Positions 1-8,378 of a stretch of DNA of 64,000 bases are shown one piece after another. A model generated the notes under the pieces. It was not told the origin of the DNA. It saw only the letters and a program-made list of their open reading frames with translations, and made no database searches. Each line of letters opens with the position of its first letter. Positions within the stretch are counted from its first letter, which is position 1. Origin of the DNA: Actinomycetota bacterium (lineage in GTDB: Bacteria; Actinomycetota; Thermoleophilia; Solirubrobacterales; 70-9); assembly GCA_005885405.1 (NCBI GenBank), contig VAYN01000005.1, forward strand, positions 82,583 through 146,582, written 5' to 3'. The translations under genes and the position numbers were made by a program.

Positions 1-477
1 CTGAGAGAAGTCGCCGAGCGGGCCGATCTCGAGCTTGACCCGGCCGGCCTGCAAGCTCTCGTCGTCAGCCTCCGCCGGCGAGTCCGCACCGACAGCCAAT
101 TCAGCCTCGGTCAGCGCCTGCACCTTCTTGCTCACCTCGACCGCCTCGCGCAGGGCTTTCATCCGGATCCGGGTCGCCTGGCCCCGGGCCTGCGCCTCCA
201 GCTCCTCGAGGCGGACGGTGATCGCGTCGAGCGAGGCGATGCTGCGGTCGTGGCACTCGTTCGCCTCGCGCAGGCGCTGGTCGAGGACCCTGATCTCCCG
301 CTCGCGCTCGAGCACCATTCCGGAGAGCGTCGTGCTCTCCCGTTCCAGCTCGGTGATCGTCTGGCGCTGCGCGTCGGTGTTCAGCTGCAGACCGTGGATG
401 CGCGCGTCGCGCATCGAGATCGCATCCTCCACCTCCGCGCGCCGATACCCAAGCAGCGCCCGCTTGAACCCATTCAT
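1..477 (-). CDS. DivIVA-like coiled-coil protein (3' end cut by window)
   Basis: The frame opens with ATG at 477 and stays open to base 1, so the C-terminus lies outside the window. It is absent from the ORF track because it has no stop here. The N-terminus reads MNGFKRALLGYRRAEVEDAI, which resembles the membrane-binding start of DivIVA/Wag31 proteins (GYxRxEVDxFL). It is followed by about 100 residues of Glu/Arg/Ala-rich heptads, a coiled coil. DivIVA proteins mark curved membrane and organise cell poles or septa; that role here is inference. The start overlaps the rsfS stop (ATGA), so it is probably translationally coupled to rsfS. Confidence 0.7.
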   Translation of the reverse strand, partial: MNGFKRALLGYRRAEVEDAISMRDARIHGLQLNTDAQRQTITELERESTTLSGMVLEREREIRVLDQRLREANECHDRSIASLDAITVRLEELEAQARGQATRIRMKALREAVEVSKKVQALTEAELAVGADSPAEADDESLQAGRVKLEIGPLGDFSQ

Positions 478-899
478 GGACGGGCACCGTAATCCGGCGC
501 TCGGACGGTATTTGTGCTGGCGGCTTCGGGCGCTTCCGGCGCCTCGAGATCGAGCTCCAGGCGGGGCGCGTCGCGCCACAGCTCCTCAAGCCCGTAGCGC
601 TGCCGCGCCTCTGGGGTGAAGACGTGGAGGACGCAGTCGAGGTAGTCGAGGATCGTCCACCCCGCTTCGCCGCCGCCGTCTACTCCGCCAGGCAGCAGGC
701 CGGCGTCGCGCTTTACCTGGACCCGCACCTCGTCGACGATCGCCCGCGCCTGGCGCTCGTTGCGCGCCGTGCAGATGACCAGGAAGTCGGTGTAGGCGAC
801 AAGCTCGCGCATCCCCAGCACGACCAGGTCCTCGGCTTTTTTCGAGTCGGCGATCGCCGCCAGGCGACGTGCCAGCTCCTCTGACTGCGCCTCCCTCAC
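474..899 (-). CDS. rsfS: Ribosome silencing factor RsfS
   Basis: A 141-residue protein of the RsfS/Iojap family. The family binds ribosomal protein L14 on the 50S subunit and blocks joining with 30S, lowering translation in starvation. Family features seen are the N-terminal helix, then KKAEDLVVLGMRELVAYTDF, the AR-N-RQARAI segment and the GGGEAGWTILDYLDCVLHVF core. The C-terminal 30 residues are an acidic, Ala/Pro-rich tail beyond the usual domain. The GTG start overlaps the nadD stop (GTGA) and the stop overlaps the next ATG, so nadD-rsfS-divIVA-like is one tightly packed unit. The nadD-rsfS pairing is common in bacteria. Confidence 0.95.
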   Translation of the reverse strand: MREAQSEELARRLAAIADSKKAEDLVVLGMRELVAYTDFLVICTARNERQARAIVDEVRVQVKRDAGLLPGGVDGGGEAGWTILDYLDCVLHVFTPEARQRYGLEELWRDAPRLELDLEAPEAPEAASTNTVRAPDYGARP

Positions 900-1507
900 C
901 GGTAGATCCCCCTCTCTTCGATCATCTCAGCGACGGCATCGGGGACGAGGTAGCGCAGCGGCCGTCCCTGGCCGGCGCGCTCGCGCACGGTCGAGGAGGA
1001 AACCCCGAACTGCGGCATCTCCAGCATCGTCGCCCGCCCCTCGCAGCCGAGACTGCGCATCGTCGCCGCCACCTCGGCGTCGGAGACGCCGGCGCGCCGG
1101 GCCACAGCGATGTTCGCCAGCTCGACAACCCGCTCCGGCTGCCGCCAGCTCTCCAGGCCTACCGCAGCATCCGCCCCCATCACGAACACCAGCTCCCTGT
1201 CGGCCCGTTCCTCTGCAAGTGCCTCCAAGGTCTCATACGTGTAGGACGGCCCCTCGCGCTCGACCTCCAGGGCCGAGACCGAGAAGCGGTCGTCGTCCGC
1301 GGCCGCCAGCTCGGTCATCTCCATCCGCACTTCGCGACCCGGGTCCTCGGCGATCCGCTTGTGCGGGGCGTTGCCGGTGGGAACCAGGATCACTTCTTCC
1401 AGCCCGAGCTGCCAGGCAGCCTCCTGGGCAAGCGCCAGGTGACCGAGGTGCGGGGGGTTGAAGGCCGACCCCAGCACGCCGATCGCGGCGCCACCGGCGC
1501 TACTCAC
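896..1507 (-). CDS. nadD: Nicotinate-nucleotide adenylyltransferase
   Basis: A 203-residue cytosolic enzyme that adenylates nicotinate mononucleotide with ATP to form deamido-NAD in NAD biosynthesis. The nucleotidyltransferase signature GSAFNPPHLGH is at residues 13-23 and the second signature SSSTVRER is near residue 175. Length is normal for the family. The reading frame begins inside the end of proA (8-base overlap) and ends in a GTGA overlap with rsfS, placing it in a proA-nadD-rsfS operon. Confidence 0.96.
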   Translation of the reverse strand: MSSAGGAAIGVLGSAFNPPHLGHLALAQEAAWQLGLEEVILVPTGNAPHKRIAEDPGREVRMEMTELAAADDDRFSVSALEVEREGPSYTYETLEALAEERADRELVFVMGADAAVGLESWRQPERVVELANIAVARRAGVSDAEVAATMRSLGCEGRATMLEMPQFGVSSSTVRERAGQGRPLRYLVPDAVAEMIEERGIYR

Positions 1508-2765
1508 GCACCTGGCCGTCGCCGTGGGCGACGTACTTGAAGGTCGTCAGCTCGCGCATCCCGATTGGGCCGCGGGCGTGCAGCTTCTGGGTGGAGTTTC
1601 CGATCTCCGCCCCCATCCCGTACTCGAAGCCGTCGGTGAAGCGGGTCGAGGCGTTGACGTAGACGGCGGCGGCGTCGACGCCGCTGACGAAGGCGTCTGC
1701 CGCCTCCCCGGAAGAGGTGACGATTGCCTCCGAGTGGCCGGTGCCGTGCGCGTTGACATGGTCGACCGCGTCCTCAACCGAGTCGACGACGGCGACCGCC
1801 ATCTTCAGGCCGAGGTACTCGTTATCCCAATCCTCATCGACCGCCTCCCCCACCGCAACCGAGCCGGCGGCGGCGCGGATCCGCTCGTCCCCGACCAGCT
1901 CGACGCCGGCGTCGGCGAGGTCGGCGAGCACGGCCGGGGCGAAGCGATCGGCGATCGCGGCATCGATCAGCAGCGTCTCGGCGGCGTTGCAGACACCGGG
2001 CCGCTGCACCTTGGCGTTGACGGCGATCCGGCGCGCCATCTCCGGGTCGGCGTCGGCGTGGACGTAGACGTGGCAGTTGCCGGCCGCCGCGTACATCACC
2101 GGCACCGTCGCCACCTTCTTGATCGCCGCCTTCAGGCCTTCGCCGCCGCGGGGGATCAGTAAGTCGACCAGACCCTCCTGCGTCGCCAGCTCGGCCAGCT
2201 CCTCGTGGCCGCCGCCGCCGAGCGAGAGAACAGCGTCCTCCGGCAGGCCGGCCTCGGCCAGCGCCTCGCGCACGACGGCCGCCAACGCCGCGTTGGAGCG
2301 CTCCGCGTAGCTAGAGCCGCGGAGGACGATCGCGTTGCCGCTCTTGATCGTCAGCGCCGCGCAATCGATGGTCACGTTCGGGCGCGCCTCGTAGACGACG
2401 GCGACGACTCCCAGCGGCACCCGCACCTTGCGCAGGTCGAGGCCGCTATCCAGCCTTTTGCGTTCCAGCTCCTCGCCGACCGGGTCTTCAAGCGCGGCGA
2501 CGACCCGCACGCCCTCGGCCATCGCCGACACCCGCTCGGGCGTCAGCGCCAGTCGGTCGCGCAGCGCCTCGGTGAGCCCGACAGCGCGCTCGTCGGCGAG
2601 GTCGCCGGCGTTCGCCTCGAGGATCGCCTCGCTGCGCTCTTCAAGCAGCCGCGCGGTGGCCTCGAGCGCAGCGTTCTTCGCCTCGGTCGAAGCGGTGGCA
2701 AGCCGCCGGGCCGCGCGCTTGGCAGCAGCGCAGCTCTCGGCAACGGTGGTCTCGGTCACAGCCAT
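1500..2765 (-). CDS. proA: Gamma-glutamyl phosphate reductase
   Basis: A 421-residue aldehyde-dehydrogenase-superfamily enzyme that reduces gamma-glutamyl phosphate to glutamate semialdehyde with NADPH, the second step of proline synthesis. The catalytic Cys is at about residue 259 in QRPGVCNAAETLL. The cofactor-binding region has RPNVTIDCAALTIKSGNA, and LIPRGGEGL follows near residue 203. It lies directly downstream of proB (20-base gap), giving the usual proBA unit, and overlaps nadD at its 3' end. Confidence 0.97.
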   Translation of the reverse strand: MAVTETTVAESCAAAKRAARRLATASTEAKNAALEATARLLEERSEAILEANAGDLADERAVGLTEALRDRLALTPERVSAMAEGVRVVAALEDPVGEELERKRLDSGLDLRKVRVPLGVVAVVYEARPNVTIDCAALTIKSGNAIVLRGSSYAERSNAALAAVVREALAEAGLPEDAVLSLGGGGHEELAELATQEGLVDLLIPRGGEGLKAAIKKVATVPVMYAAAGNCHVYVHADADPEMARRIAVNAKVQRPGVCNAAETLLIDAAIADRFAPAVLADLADAGVELVGDERIRAAAGSVAVGEAVDEDWDNEYLGLKMAVAVVDSVEDAVDHVNAHGTGHSEAIVTSSGEAADAFVSGVDAAAVYVNASTRFTDGFEYGMGAEIGNSTQKLHARGPIGMRELTTFKYVAHGDGQVRE

Positions 2766-2785
2766 CGGATAAGGGTAGCTGGGGC

Positions 2786-3874
2786 CTAGAGCAGGACGAA
2801 GCGGTCGCGGTGGACGACCTCCGCGGGGGCATGGGGCAGCAGCTCGCGAACCTGCTCCGTCTTCATCCCTTTGACGCGGATCAGCTCCCGCGAGGAGTAG
2901 TCGCTGATGCCCTTGCCGATCTCGCCGTCGCTTCCGACCACGGAGACCGCGTCACCCGCCTCGAAGGGCCCGTGCAGGTCGGACACCCCCACCGGCAGCA
3001 GGCTGGAACCGCTGTCGCGCAGGGCCCGAGCAGCGCCATCGTCGACTTCGACCTTTCCGCGGATCGGCTTCCCGTATTTCAGCCAGAGCTTGAAACTCGA
3101 CTCCTTGCCCGTCTGGGCGAGGAAGTGCGTACCACCCTCGTCCCCCCTTGCCGCAGCGAACAGCGTGCCTGCTTCGGTCCCATTGCAGATCGTCACCGGA
3201 ATCCCCGACTCGCTCGCCATCTCCGCTGCCGCGACCTTGCTGCGCATGCCACCAGAGCCGAAGGCTGAGGTCCGGTCTCCAATCGCCAAGCCGCGAAGAT
3301 CGGAGCGCGCGGCCACCTCGCTGATCAGCTCCGGATCCGGATCGAGGTCCGGGTCCCGGGCGTAGAGTCCGTCGACGTTCGTAAGCAGCACCAGCAGCCG
3401 GGCTTCCAGCAGGATCGCCACCTGGGCCGCGAGGAAGTCGTTGTCGCCGAAGGTGATCTCGTCGGTGGCGGTGGTGTCGTTCTCGTTGACGACCGGGACC
3501 ACCCCCCACGCCAGCAGTCGGCGCAGCGTCTGGCGCGCGTTCACGTAGTTGGTGTGAGAGCCGATGTCGGCCGCCGTCAGCAGTACCTGGGCGGCGCGAG
3601 TGCCGTTGCCGGAGAGGCGGGTCTCGTAGGCGCGGAAGAGGTCGCCTTGGCCTACCGCCGAGGACGCCTGCAGCTCGTCCATCGCCCGCGGCCGCGCCGG
3701 CAGCTCCATCAGCCGCATGCCGCGGGCGATCGCGCCGGAGGTGACCATGACGACGCGCTCTCCCTCCTGCTCCAGCTGCGCGACCTGCTCGCAGACGGAG
3801 TCGAGCACGTCCGTGCGCAGCTCGCCGTCGTCGGCGGCGACAATCGAGGATCCGAGCTTGACGACCAGGGTCAT
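2786..3874 (-). CDS. proB: Glutamate 5-kinase
   Basis: A 362-residue kinase that phosphorylates the gamma-carboxyl of glutamate, the first and usually feedback-inhibited step of proline synthesis. I chose the ATG at 3874 (MTLVVKLGSSIVAA), where homology begins, rather than the track start at 3943, which adds 23 residues antisense to the divergent gene. The amino-acid-kinase fold has VVKLGSS at the N-terminus, VNENDTTATDEITFGDND in the middle and a GSGGMRSKVAAA loop. The last ~80 residues form a PUA domain. A divergent membrane protein starts 20 bases upstream. Confidence 0.96.
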   Translation of the reverse strand: MTLVVKLGSSIVAADDGELRTDVLDSVCEQVAQLEQEGERVVMVTSGAIARGMRLMELPARPRAMDELQASSAVGQGDLFRAYETRLSGNGTRAAQVLLTAADIGSHTNYVNARQTLRRLLAWGVVPVVNENDTTATDEITFGDNDFLAAQVAILLEARLLVLLTNVDGLYARDPDLDPDPELISEVAARSDLRGLAIGDRTSAFGSGGMRSKVAAAEMASESGIPVTICNGTEAGTLFAAARGDEGGTHFLAQTGKESSFKLWLKYGKPIRGKVEVDDGAARALRDSGSSLLPVGVSDLHGPFEAGDAVSVVGSDGEIGKGISDYSSRELIRVKGMKTEQVRELLPHAPAEVVHRDRFVLL

Positions 3875-3893
3875 GGCCGTGAAAGTAGCCGAG

Positions 3894-4622
3894 ATGGGGT
3901 CCGCAATCGGTTGGGGCGCGCTCGCCGCAAGCTCCCTCGTCATCGGCGCCGCCCTCAGCTTCGCCCGCGAGTGGTCGATGCGGCAGGTCGGCTACGTCCT
4001 CGCCTTCGGCGCCGGGGCGCTGATCAGCGCCGTCAGCTTCGAGCTCGCGGCCGAGGGGATCGAGGTGGGTGGGGCGCCAATCACTGGTCTCGGTCTGGGC
4101 GTCGGCGCTGTCACCTATTTCCTCCTCGATGGTCTGATCGCCCGCCGCCACTCGACCGGCCGCGGCCGCAAGGGCCGGACGGAGGGAGACGGGAGCGGCA
4201 CGGCGCTAGCGCTCGGCGCCTTCCTCGACGGCATCCCCGAGCAGCTCGTACTAGGGATCAACATCGCCGCCGGCGGCGGCGTCGGGGTCTCGCTGCTGGT
4301 CGCGATCTTCGTCTCCAACCTCCCCGAGGCCCTGGGCTCGGCCGACGACATGGCAAAGCAGGGCAAACCGCGCGAGCGGATCCTCCGCCTTTGGCTCCTC
4401 GTCGCCGCGATCTGCGCGCTGGCGAGCCTCGTCGGCTACCTTCTCGCCGATGCGGTCCGCGGCAACGCCAAGGCGGCGATCGACGGCTTCGCAGCCGGGG
4501 CGCTGCTGGTGATGCTGATCGACTCGATGATCCCCGACGCCCGCAAAGACGCCGGCCGCGGTGCCGGCCTAGTCACGGTCCTCGGCTTCGCCGTCGCGGC
4601 GGGCCTTTCGAGTCTCAGCTAG
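3894..4622 (+). CDS. ZIP-family-like metal transporter (membrane)
   Basis: A 242-residue integral membrane protein with about seven or eight hydrophobic segments. A Gly/Arg-rich cytoplasmic loop of about 25 residues (RRHSTGRGRKGR) lies in the middle. Two conserved membrane motifs resemble ZIP transporter metal-site helices: FLDGIPEQLVLG, where ZIPs usually have HxxPEG-type residues, and FVSNLPEALGSADD. Substrate cannot be deduced; divalent metal is likely from the family. In-frame ATGs occur at 3873 and 3894; I prefer 3894 because hydrophobicity starts there and it does not overlap proB. The end overlaps obgE convergently by 4 bases. Confidence 0.75.
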   Translation: MGSAIGWGALAASSLVIGAALSFAREWSMRQVGYVLAFGAGALISAVSFELAAEGIEVGGAPITGLGLGVGAVTYFLLDGLIARRHSTGRGRKGRTEGDGSGTALALGAFLDGIPEQLVLGINIAAGGGVGVSLLVAIFVSNLPEALGSADDMAKQGKPRERILRLWLLVAAICALASLVGYLLADAVRGNAKAAIDGFAAGALLVMLIDSMIPDARKDAGRGAGLVTVLGFAVAAGLSSLS

Positions 4623-5914
4623 ATGTGCAACTCGAACTCGTGCTCGCCGACTCGGACGTCGTCACCGGGTTCGAAGCCGGCGCGGTCTAGCGCGGCGAGG
4701 ACGCCCATCTCCTTCAGGCGCTGCTCGAGGTAGGCGAGCGCTTCTTCGTTTTTGGTGTCGTGGCGTTCGAACAGCATCTCGACGCCGCGACCGAGGATGC
4801 GGAAGCCGCCGTCGGCCTCGCGCTCGACCCAATAGCCGCCCTCTCCGGCCGGCCGGTAGACCCGGTGCTCGACCTCGAATTCGCCGTCGCCTGGATCGGC
4901 GCCAGGCGCGGGTGACGGCGGCTGGAGCTCGGACAGCTGGGCGAGGATCCGCCCTCGCAGCTCGTCCAGTCCCTCCCCCGTCGCCGCGGAGACGGCAAGC
5001 ACTCCGAGCGCCCGCGCTCCGACCCGCTGCTGCCACTCCCCCACCGCCGCCTCGACGTCCTCTGCCGGCAGCAGGTCGCGCTTGCTGAGGAGGACCAGCT
5101 CCGGCAGCGCCTCGAGGCCTGCACCGTGGGCCGCAAGCTCGCCGCGAACGGTCTCGTAATTGGCGACGGGGTCGCCTTCGATCGGCGCCACGTCGACGAG
5201 GTGGACCAGCATCGAGCAGCGCTCGACGTGGGCGAGGAATTCGTGGCCGAGGCCGGCCCCCGCCGCGGCGCCTTCGATCAGGCCCGGGATGTCGGCGACG
5301 ATCGCCTGGCGGTCCTCTCCCTCGATCGTTCCCAGGACCGGCGAGAGAGTCGTGAACGGATAGTCGGCGACTTTCGGCGCCGCCCTCGTCAGCCGGCCGA
5401 GCAGCGAGGACTTGCCGGCGTTCGGGAGGCCGACCAGACCGACGTCGGCGAGCAGTTTCAACCGCAGCTCGATCCAGTCGGCTTCAGCCGCCGTGCCTTT
5501 CTCGGCAAAGCGAGGCGCCTGCCGGGTCGAGCTGGTGAAGCGTCGGTTCCCGTGCCCGCCGCGACCGCCGCGCGCCACCACCGCCCGCTGTCCCGCCGCC
5601 ACAAGATCGATTGAGCTGCCGTCGACCGCCGTCGCCTGCGTGCCCGGCGGCACCGGGATCTCCCTGTCCTCCCCCCGCGCCCCCTGTCGGTTCGACCCTT
5701 CCCCATGACGCCCTCGCTGCGCCCGGAAGTGCTTGCTCCCTCTCAAGGCCCCGAGGTCGCGCCGCGAAGCGTCGCAGACGAGGACCACGTCGCCGCCGTG
5801 CCCGCCGTCACCGCCATCGGGTCCGCCGCGAGGGACATGGGCCTCGCGCCGAAATGAGATCGAGCCGTCACCACCGGCACCGCCCTCAACCCAGATTTTC
5901 GCCTTGTCGTACAC
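4619..5914 (-). CDS. obgE: GTPase Obg
   Basis: A 431-residue ribosome-associated GTPase involved in 50S maturation and ppGpp/stress signalling. The Gly-rich Obg fold occupies residues 1-158. The G domain has the P-loop GLPNAGKSS at 162-170, the switch region YPFTTLSP, DIPGLIEGA and the SKRD base-recognition motif. A C-terminal OCT domain spans about residues 345-431. The start is GTG. Unlike the common rplU-rpmA-obgE order, two unrelated genes separate it from rpmA. Confidence 0.97.
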   Translation of the reverse strand: MYDKAKIWVEGGAGGDGSISFRREAHVPRGGPDGGDGGHGGDVVLVCDASRRDLGALRGSKHFRAQRGRHGEGSNRQGARGEDREIPVPPGTQATAVDGSSIDLVAAGQRAVVARGGRGGHGNRRFTSSTRQAPRFAEKGTAAEADWIELRLKLLADVGLVGLPNAGKSSLLGRLTRAAPKVADYPFTTLSPVLGTIEGEDRQAIVADIPGLIEGAAAGAGLGHEFLAHVERCSMLVHLVDVAPIEGDPVANYETVRGELAAHGAGLEALPELVLLSKRDLLPAEDVEAAVGEWQQRVGARALGVLAVSAATGEGLDELRGRILAQLSELQPPSPAPGADPGDGEFEVEHRVYRPAGEGGYWVEREADGGFRILGRGVEMLFERHDTKNEEALAYLEQRLKEMGVLAALDRAGFEPGDDVRVGEHEFELHI

Positions 5915-5933
5915 CGGGAGAGCATCCCGGATT

Positions 5934-6149
5934 TCAGGATTGAGCGAGGAGCGCGAAAATCATTCCGGCAAACCCCAAGAGGAGCGTGACGATCATCCCG
6001 GCGAAGAGCTGAGAGGTCATCCGCTGCAGCGCTGCGATCTGACCACCCAGCTCCGTTCGAACCGCCTGGAATTCGCTTTTCATCTCAGAGCGCACAGCGC
6101 GGAATTCGTTTTTCATCTCGGCCCGCACAGCCTGAAATTCGCCCTTCAT
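5934..6149 (-). CDS. Small coiled-coil membrane protein with 11-residue repeats
   Basis: A 71-residue ORF. The first half consists of three near-perfect 11-residue repeats of the type EF(Q/R)AVRxEMKx, which would form a hendecad coiled coil. The second half is one transmembrane helix (AGMIVTLLLGFAGMIFALL) with a very short tail. The repeat pattern continues upstream of the ATG in the same frame (IRAEMKGEF), with no ATG/GTG/TTG there, so the true start is uncertain. It ends 20 bases before obgE. Layout recalls DUF1640/CCDC90-like small membrane proteins, but I assign no function. Confidence 0.6.
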   Translation of the reverse strand: MKGEFQAVRAEMKNEFRAVRSEMKSEFQAVRTELGGQIAALQRMTSQLFAGMIVTLLLGFAGMIFALLAQS

Positions 6150-6190
6150 CTCCGCGCGGATCGCTGCGCGCCAACATTGCGACGGAAGTG

Positions 6191-6227
6191 GAAAAAACCC
6201 GAGGGAGGGCGTACGCCCTCCCTCGGG
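6191..6227 (-). terminator. Rho-independent terminator, perfect 13-bp stem
   Basis: A perfect inverted repeat (arms CCCGAGGGAGGGC and GCCCTCCCTCGGG around GTAC) at 6198-6227 is preceded on the + strand by six A residues. On the minus strand this is a GC-rich hairpin followed by a T run, the textbook intrinsic terminator. It lies 7 bases past the stop of the secreted beta-propeller gene. Confidence 0.92.
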
Positions 6228-6233
6228 TAAGTC

Positions 6234-7793
6234 CTACCTGACGGTGATCTTCGACTTTGCCGCCTTACCGGCGGTGCCCTTGACCTGGAAGGTCAGCTTG
6301 TCGGTCCCCTCGTCGGCGGCCGGCTTCACCTTGACCTTCAGCGTCAGCGTCTTCTTCGCCCCGCCTTTAAGGCCGAGCTTCTTGCACTTCGGCGCCTTCA
6401 GGTCGTCCTTGGCCGCCTTCGGCAGCTTCACGCAAAGCTTCGCGTTCTTCGGCTTCAGGTCGCCCTGATTAACGGCCTTGACCTTGAAGGTGACGAGGTC
6501 GCCGGCGTCAGCCTTGGCCTTCTTCTTGGTCGTCACCTTGAATTTCGAAGCCTTGACATTCATTACCGCGCTGACCTGGGCAGCCGAACCCACGGGGTTG
6601 GAGCCCGTGACCGTGCAGCTGTACTGGCCCGCTGCTTGCGCGGCCAACGTCGGGGCCGTGGCACCGGTGATCGGCGCGCCGTTGCGGAGCCACTGGTAGG
6701 CAAACGCGTTGGGAGCCTGGTAGACGTTGCCCCCGACCGCGTCGGCGCCCCAACTCCCGCTAGAGCAGGTCAGCTCAGCGCGATTGCCCGGACTACGGGT
6801 GATCGCGGGAGCGCCAGTCCCGGCTGGACTCTTGACGATCACTGGATCTTGAGGGCCTTTCACCGGCGCCGCCGGAGACGGCGTTATCGAGCCACCCCCG
6901 CCGCTAAGGCGAACAAAGCCGATGGCGCCGGCGTTTTCGCCGTCGCCGCTGTCGTAGTTGCCCCAGTAGACGGTCCCATTCGCCGGGTCCAGCGCAAGGC
7001 CGTAGGCGCTGCGGATGTCGGCGCCGGTGAGGTTGACGGTGCCGCCCGATCCACCGTTGACGCTGACGTAGTTGAGATCGTCCCCTTCGGTCCAGTAGAG
7101 CCTGCCAGCGGCTGAATCGACCGTGAAGCCGTTGACGCCACCGAGCGTGGGAGCGCCGGAGAGATCCAGGGTGCCGCCGCCGCTGCCGTTGACGTTGGCG
7201 AACGCGATGGTGTCCGTCGTGCCAATTTCGTCGTACCAGAAGAGTTTGCCGGTCGCCGGGTCAAAGCCAAGCCGATACGGACTATCGAACGCGGGGGCGC
7301 CTGCGGTGTTCAGCTGTCCGCCGCCGCTGCCGTCTAGACGCGCGAAGCCGATCGAGCCGTTGCCCGGGCCATCCGTGTTGAGCCAGTAGATCAGCCGGTT
7401 GACCGGGTCGACAGCGACTCCCATCGGTTCATCCACCGGGGCCCCAGTCGTGTTCAGCACTCCACCGCCGCTGCCGTTGATATTGGCCCAGATGATCTGG
7501 CCTTTTTTGTCGAGGCCGCTTTCGTAGCCGGCGACGAAGATGCGCCCGGTGACCGAGTCGTAGGCCATCCCTTCCGGCCCCGCCAGGTCGACGCCGCTGA
7601 GGTTGAGCGCGCCACCCCCAGCACCGCTGATGTCGGAATAGCCGATGCTCTCGGGTTCACCTGAATAGTTGTCCCAGAAAACGGTTTCGGTGGCTTGGGC
7701 GCGGCTGACTAGCGCCAGCATCGCGAGGAGGACGAGGACGATCGACGCGGAGACCGTGAAGAACCGGCCCCTGCGCTCAGTGGCGAGCGACAA
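6234..7793 (-). CDS. Secreted beta-propeller / Ig-like surface protein
   Basis: A 519-residue exported protein. I place the start at the TTG at 7793, preceded by AAAGGA at good spacing; the track start at 8024 runs antisense over rpmA. Residues 1-40 form a signal peptide (hydrophobic core VSASIVLVLLAMLALV, then SRAQA). About residues 45-300 hold six LDLR-YWTD/NHL-like blades with recurrent NGSGGG and LYW/IYW motifs. Next is an Ig-like domain (YQWLRNGAPITGAT...GQYSCTVTGSN) and a Lys-rich C-terminal CARDB/DUF11-like beta domain. The function is unknown; adhesion or wall association is inference. It is followed by a strong terminator and inserted between rpmA and obgE. Confidence 0.85.
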   Translation of the reverse strand: MSLATERRGRFFTVSASIVLVLLAMLALVSRAQATETVFWDNYSGEPESIGYSDISGAGGGALNLSGVDLAGPEGMAYDSVTGRIFVAGYESGLDKKGQIIWANINGSGGGVLNTTGAPVDEPMGVAVDPVNRLIYWLNTDGPGNGSIGFARLDGSGGGQLNTAGAPAFDSPYRLGFDPATGKLFWYDEIGTTDTIAFANVNGSGGGTLDLSGAPTLGGVNGFTVDSAAGRLYWTEGDDLNYVSVNGGSGGTVNLTGADIRSAYGLALDPANGTVYWGNYDSGDGENAGAIGFVRLSGGGGSITPSPAAPVKGPQDPVIVKSPAGTGAPAITRSPGNRAELTCSSGSWGADAVGGNVYQAPNAFAYQWLRNGAPITGATAPTLAAQAAGQYSCTVTGSNPVGSAAQVSAVMNVKASKFKVTTKKKAKADAGDLVTFKVKAVNQGDLKPKNAKLCVKLPKAAKDDLKAPKCKKLGLKGGAKKTLTLKVKVKPAADEGTDKLTFQVKGTAGKAAKSKITVR

Positions 7794-7806
7794 TGGAGTT
7801 CCTTTC

Positions 7807-8058
7807 TTAGTCCTGGAGGACGCTGATCGTACGACCCTTGCGGGACGGCTTGAACTCCACCACCCCTTCACGGGTCGCAAAGATCGTGTGATCGCGGCCG
7901 ATGCCGACGCCATCGCCGGGCCAGAAGCGGGTGCCACGCTGGCGGACGATGATCTCGCCGCCGCTGACGCGCTGGCCGGCGAAGACCTTGACGCCGAGCA
8001 TGTTCGGGTTAGATTCGCGGCCATTACGGCTAGAGCCGAGGCCTTTCTTATGCGCCAT
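7807..8058 (-). CDS. rpmA: 50S ribosomal protein L27
   Basis: An 83-residue L27 near the peptidyl-transferase centre. It begins [16 protein letters not shown] with no cleavable Firmicutes-type N-terminal extension, and has [21 protein letters not shown] and the GRDHTIFA segment. It starts 2 bases after the rplU stop, the classical L21-L27 pair. Confidence 0.98.
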   Translation of the reverse strand: MAHKKGLGSSRNGRESNPNMLGVKVFAGQRVSGGEIIVRQRGTRFWPGDGVGIGRDHTIFATREGVVEFKPSRKGRTISVLQD

Positions 8059-8060
8059 GC

Positions 8061-8378
8061 CTAGCCTTTCCCTTTCAGTTTCGTGACCTCGAGCCTGGTC
8101 AACTCCGAACGGTGGCCGGCACGGCGGCGGTAGCCCTTCTTCGCCTTGTATTTGAAGACTTTGATCTTGGGCCCGCGCAGGTGCTCGGTGACTTTCGCCT
8201 CGACTTTGACTTTCTCCAAGTCTTTGCCGCCGGCGAGGACGTCGTCGCCGCGGAAGAGGACCGGGCGGAGGTTGACTTTGTCTCCCTCCTTAGCGTCTAG
8301 CCGGTCGACGAGCAGGGACGAACCCTCCTCGACTTTGTACTGCTTGCCACCGCTCTCTATGACTGCGTAAGTGCTCAT
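8061..8378 (-). CDS. rplU: 50S ribosomal protein L21
   Basis: A 105-residue L21 ([17 protein letters not shown] at the N-terminus, the [20 protein letters not shown] signature near the C-terminus). It binds 23S rRNA. The ATG overlaps the rng stop (ATGA), so rng-rplU-rpmA is one transcription unit with coupled translation. Confidence 0.98.
   Translation of the reverse strand: MSTYAVIESGGKQYKVEEGSSLLVDRLDAKEGDKVNLRPVLFRGDDVLAGGKDLEKVKVEAKVTEHLRGPKIKVFKYKAKKGYRRRAGHRSELTRLEVTKLKGKG

Noticed and set aside
7794-8024. N-terminal extension of the secreted propeller protein given by the track
   Set aside because: It runs antisense-frame over rpmA and gives Ser/Ala/Arg-rich junk; the signal peptide and AAAGGA site support the TTG at 7793.
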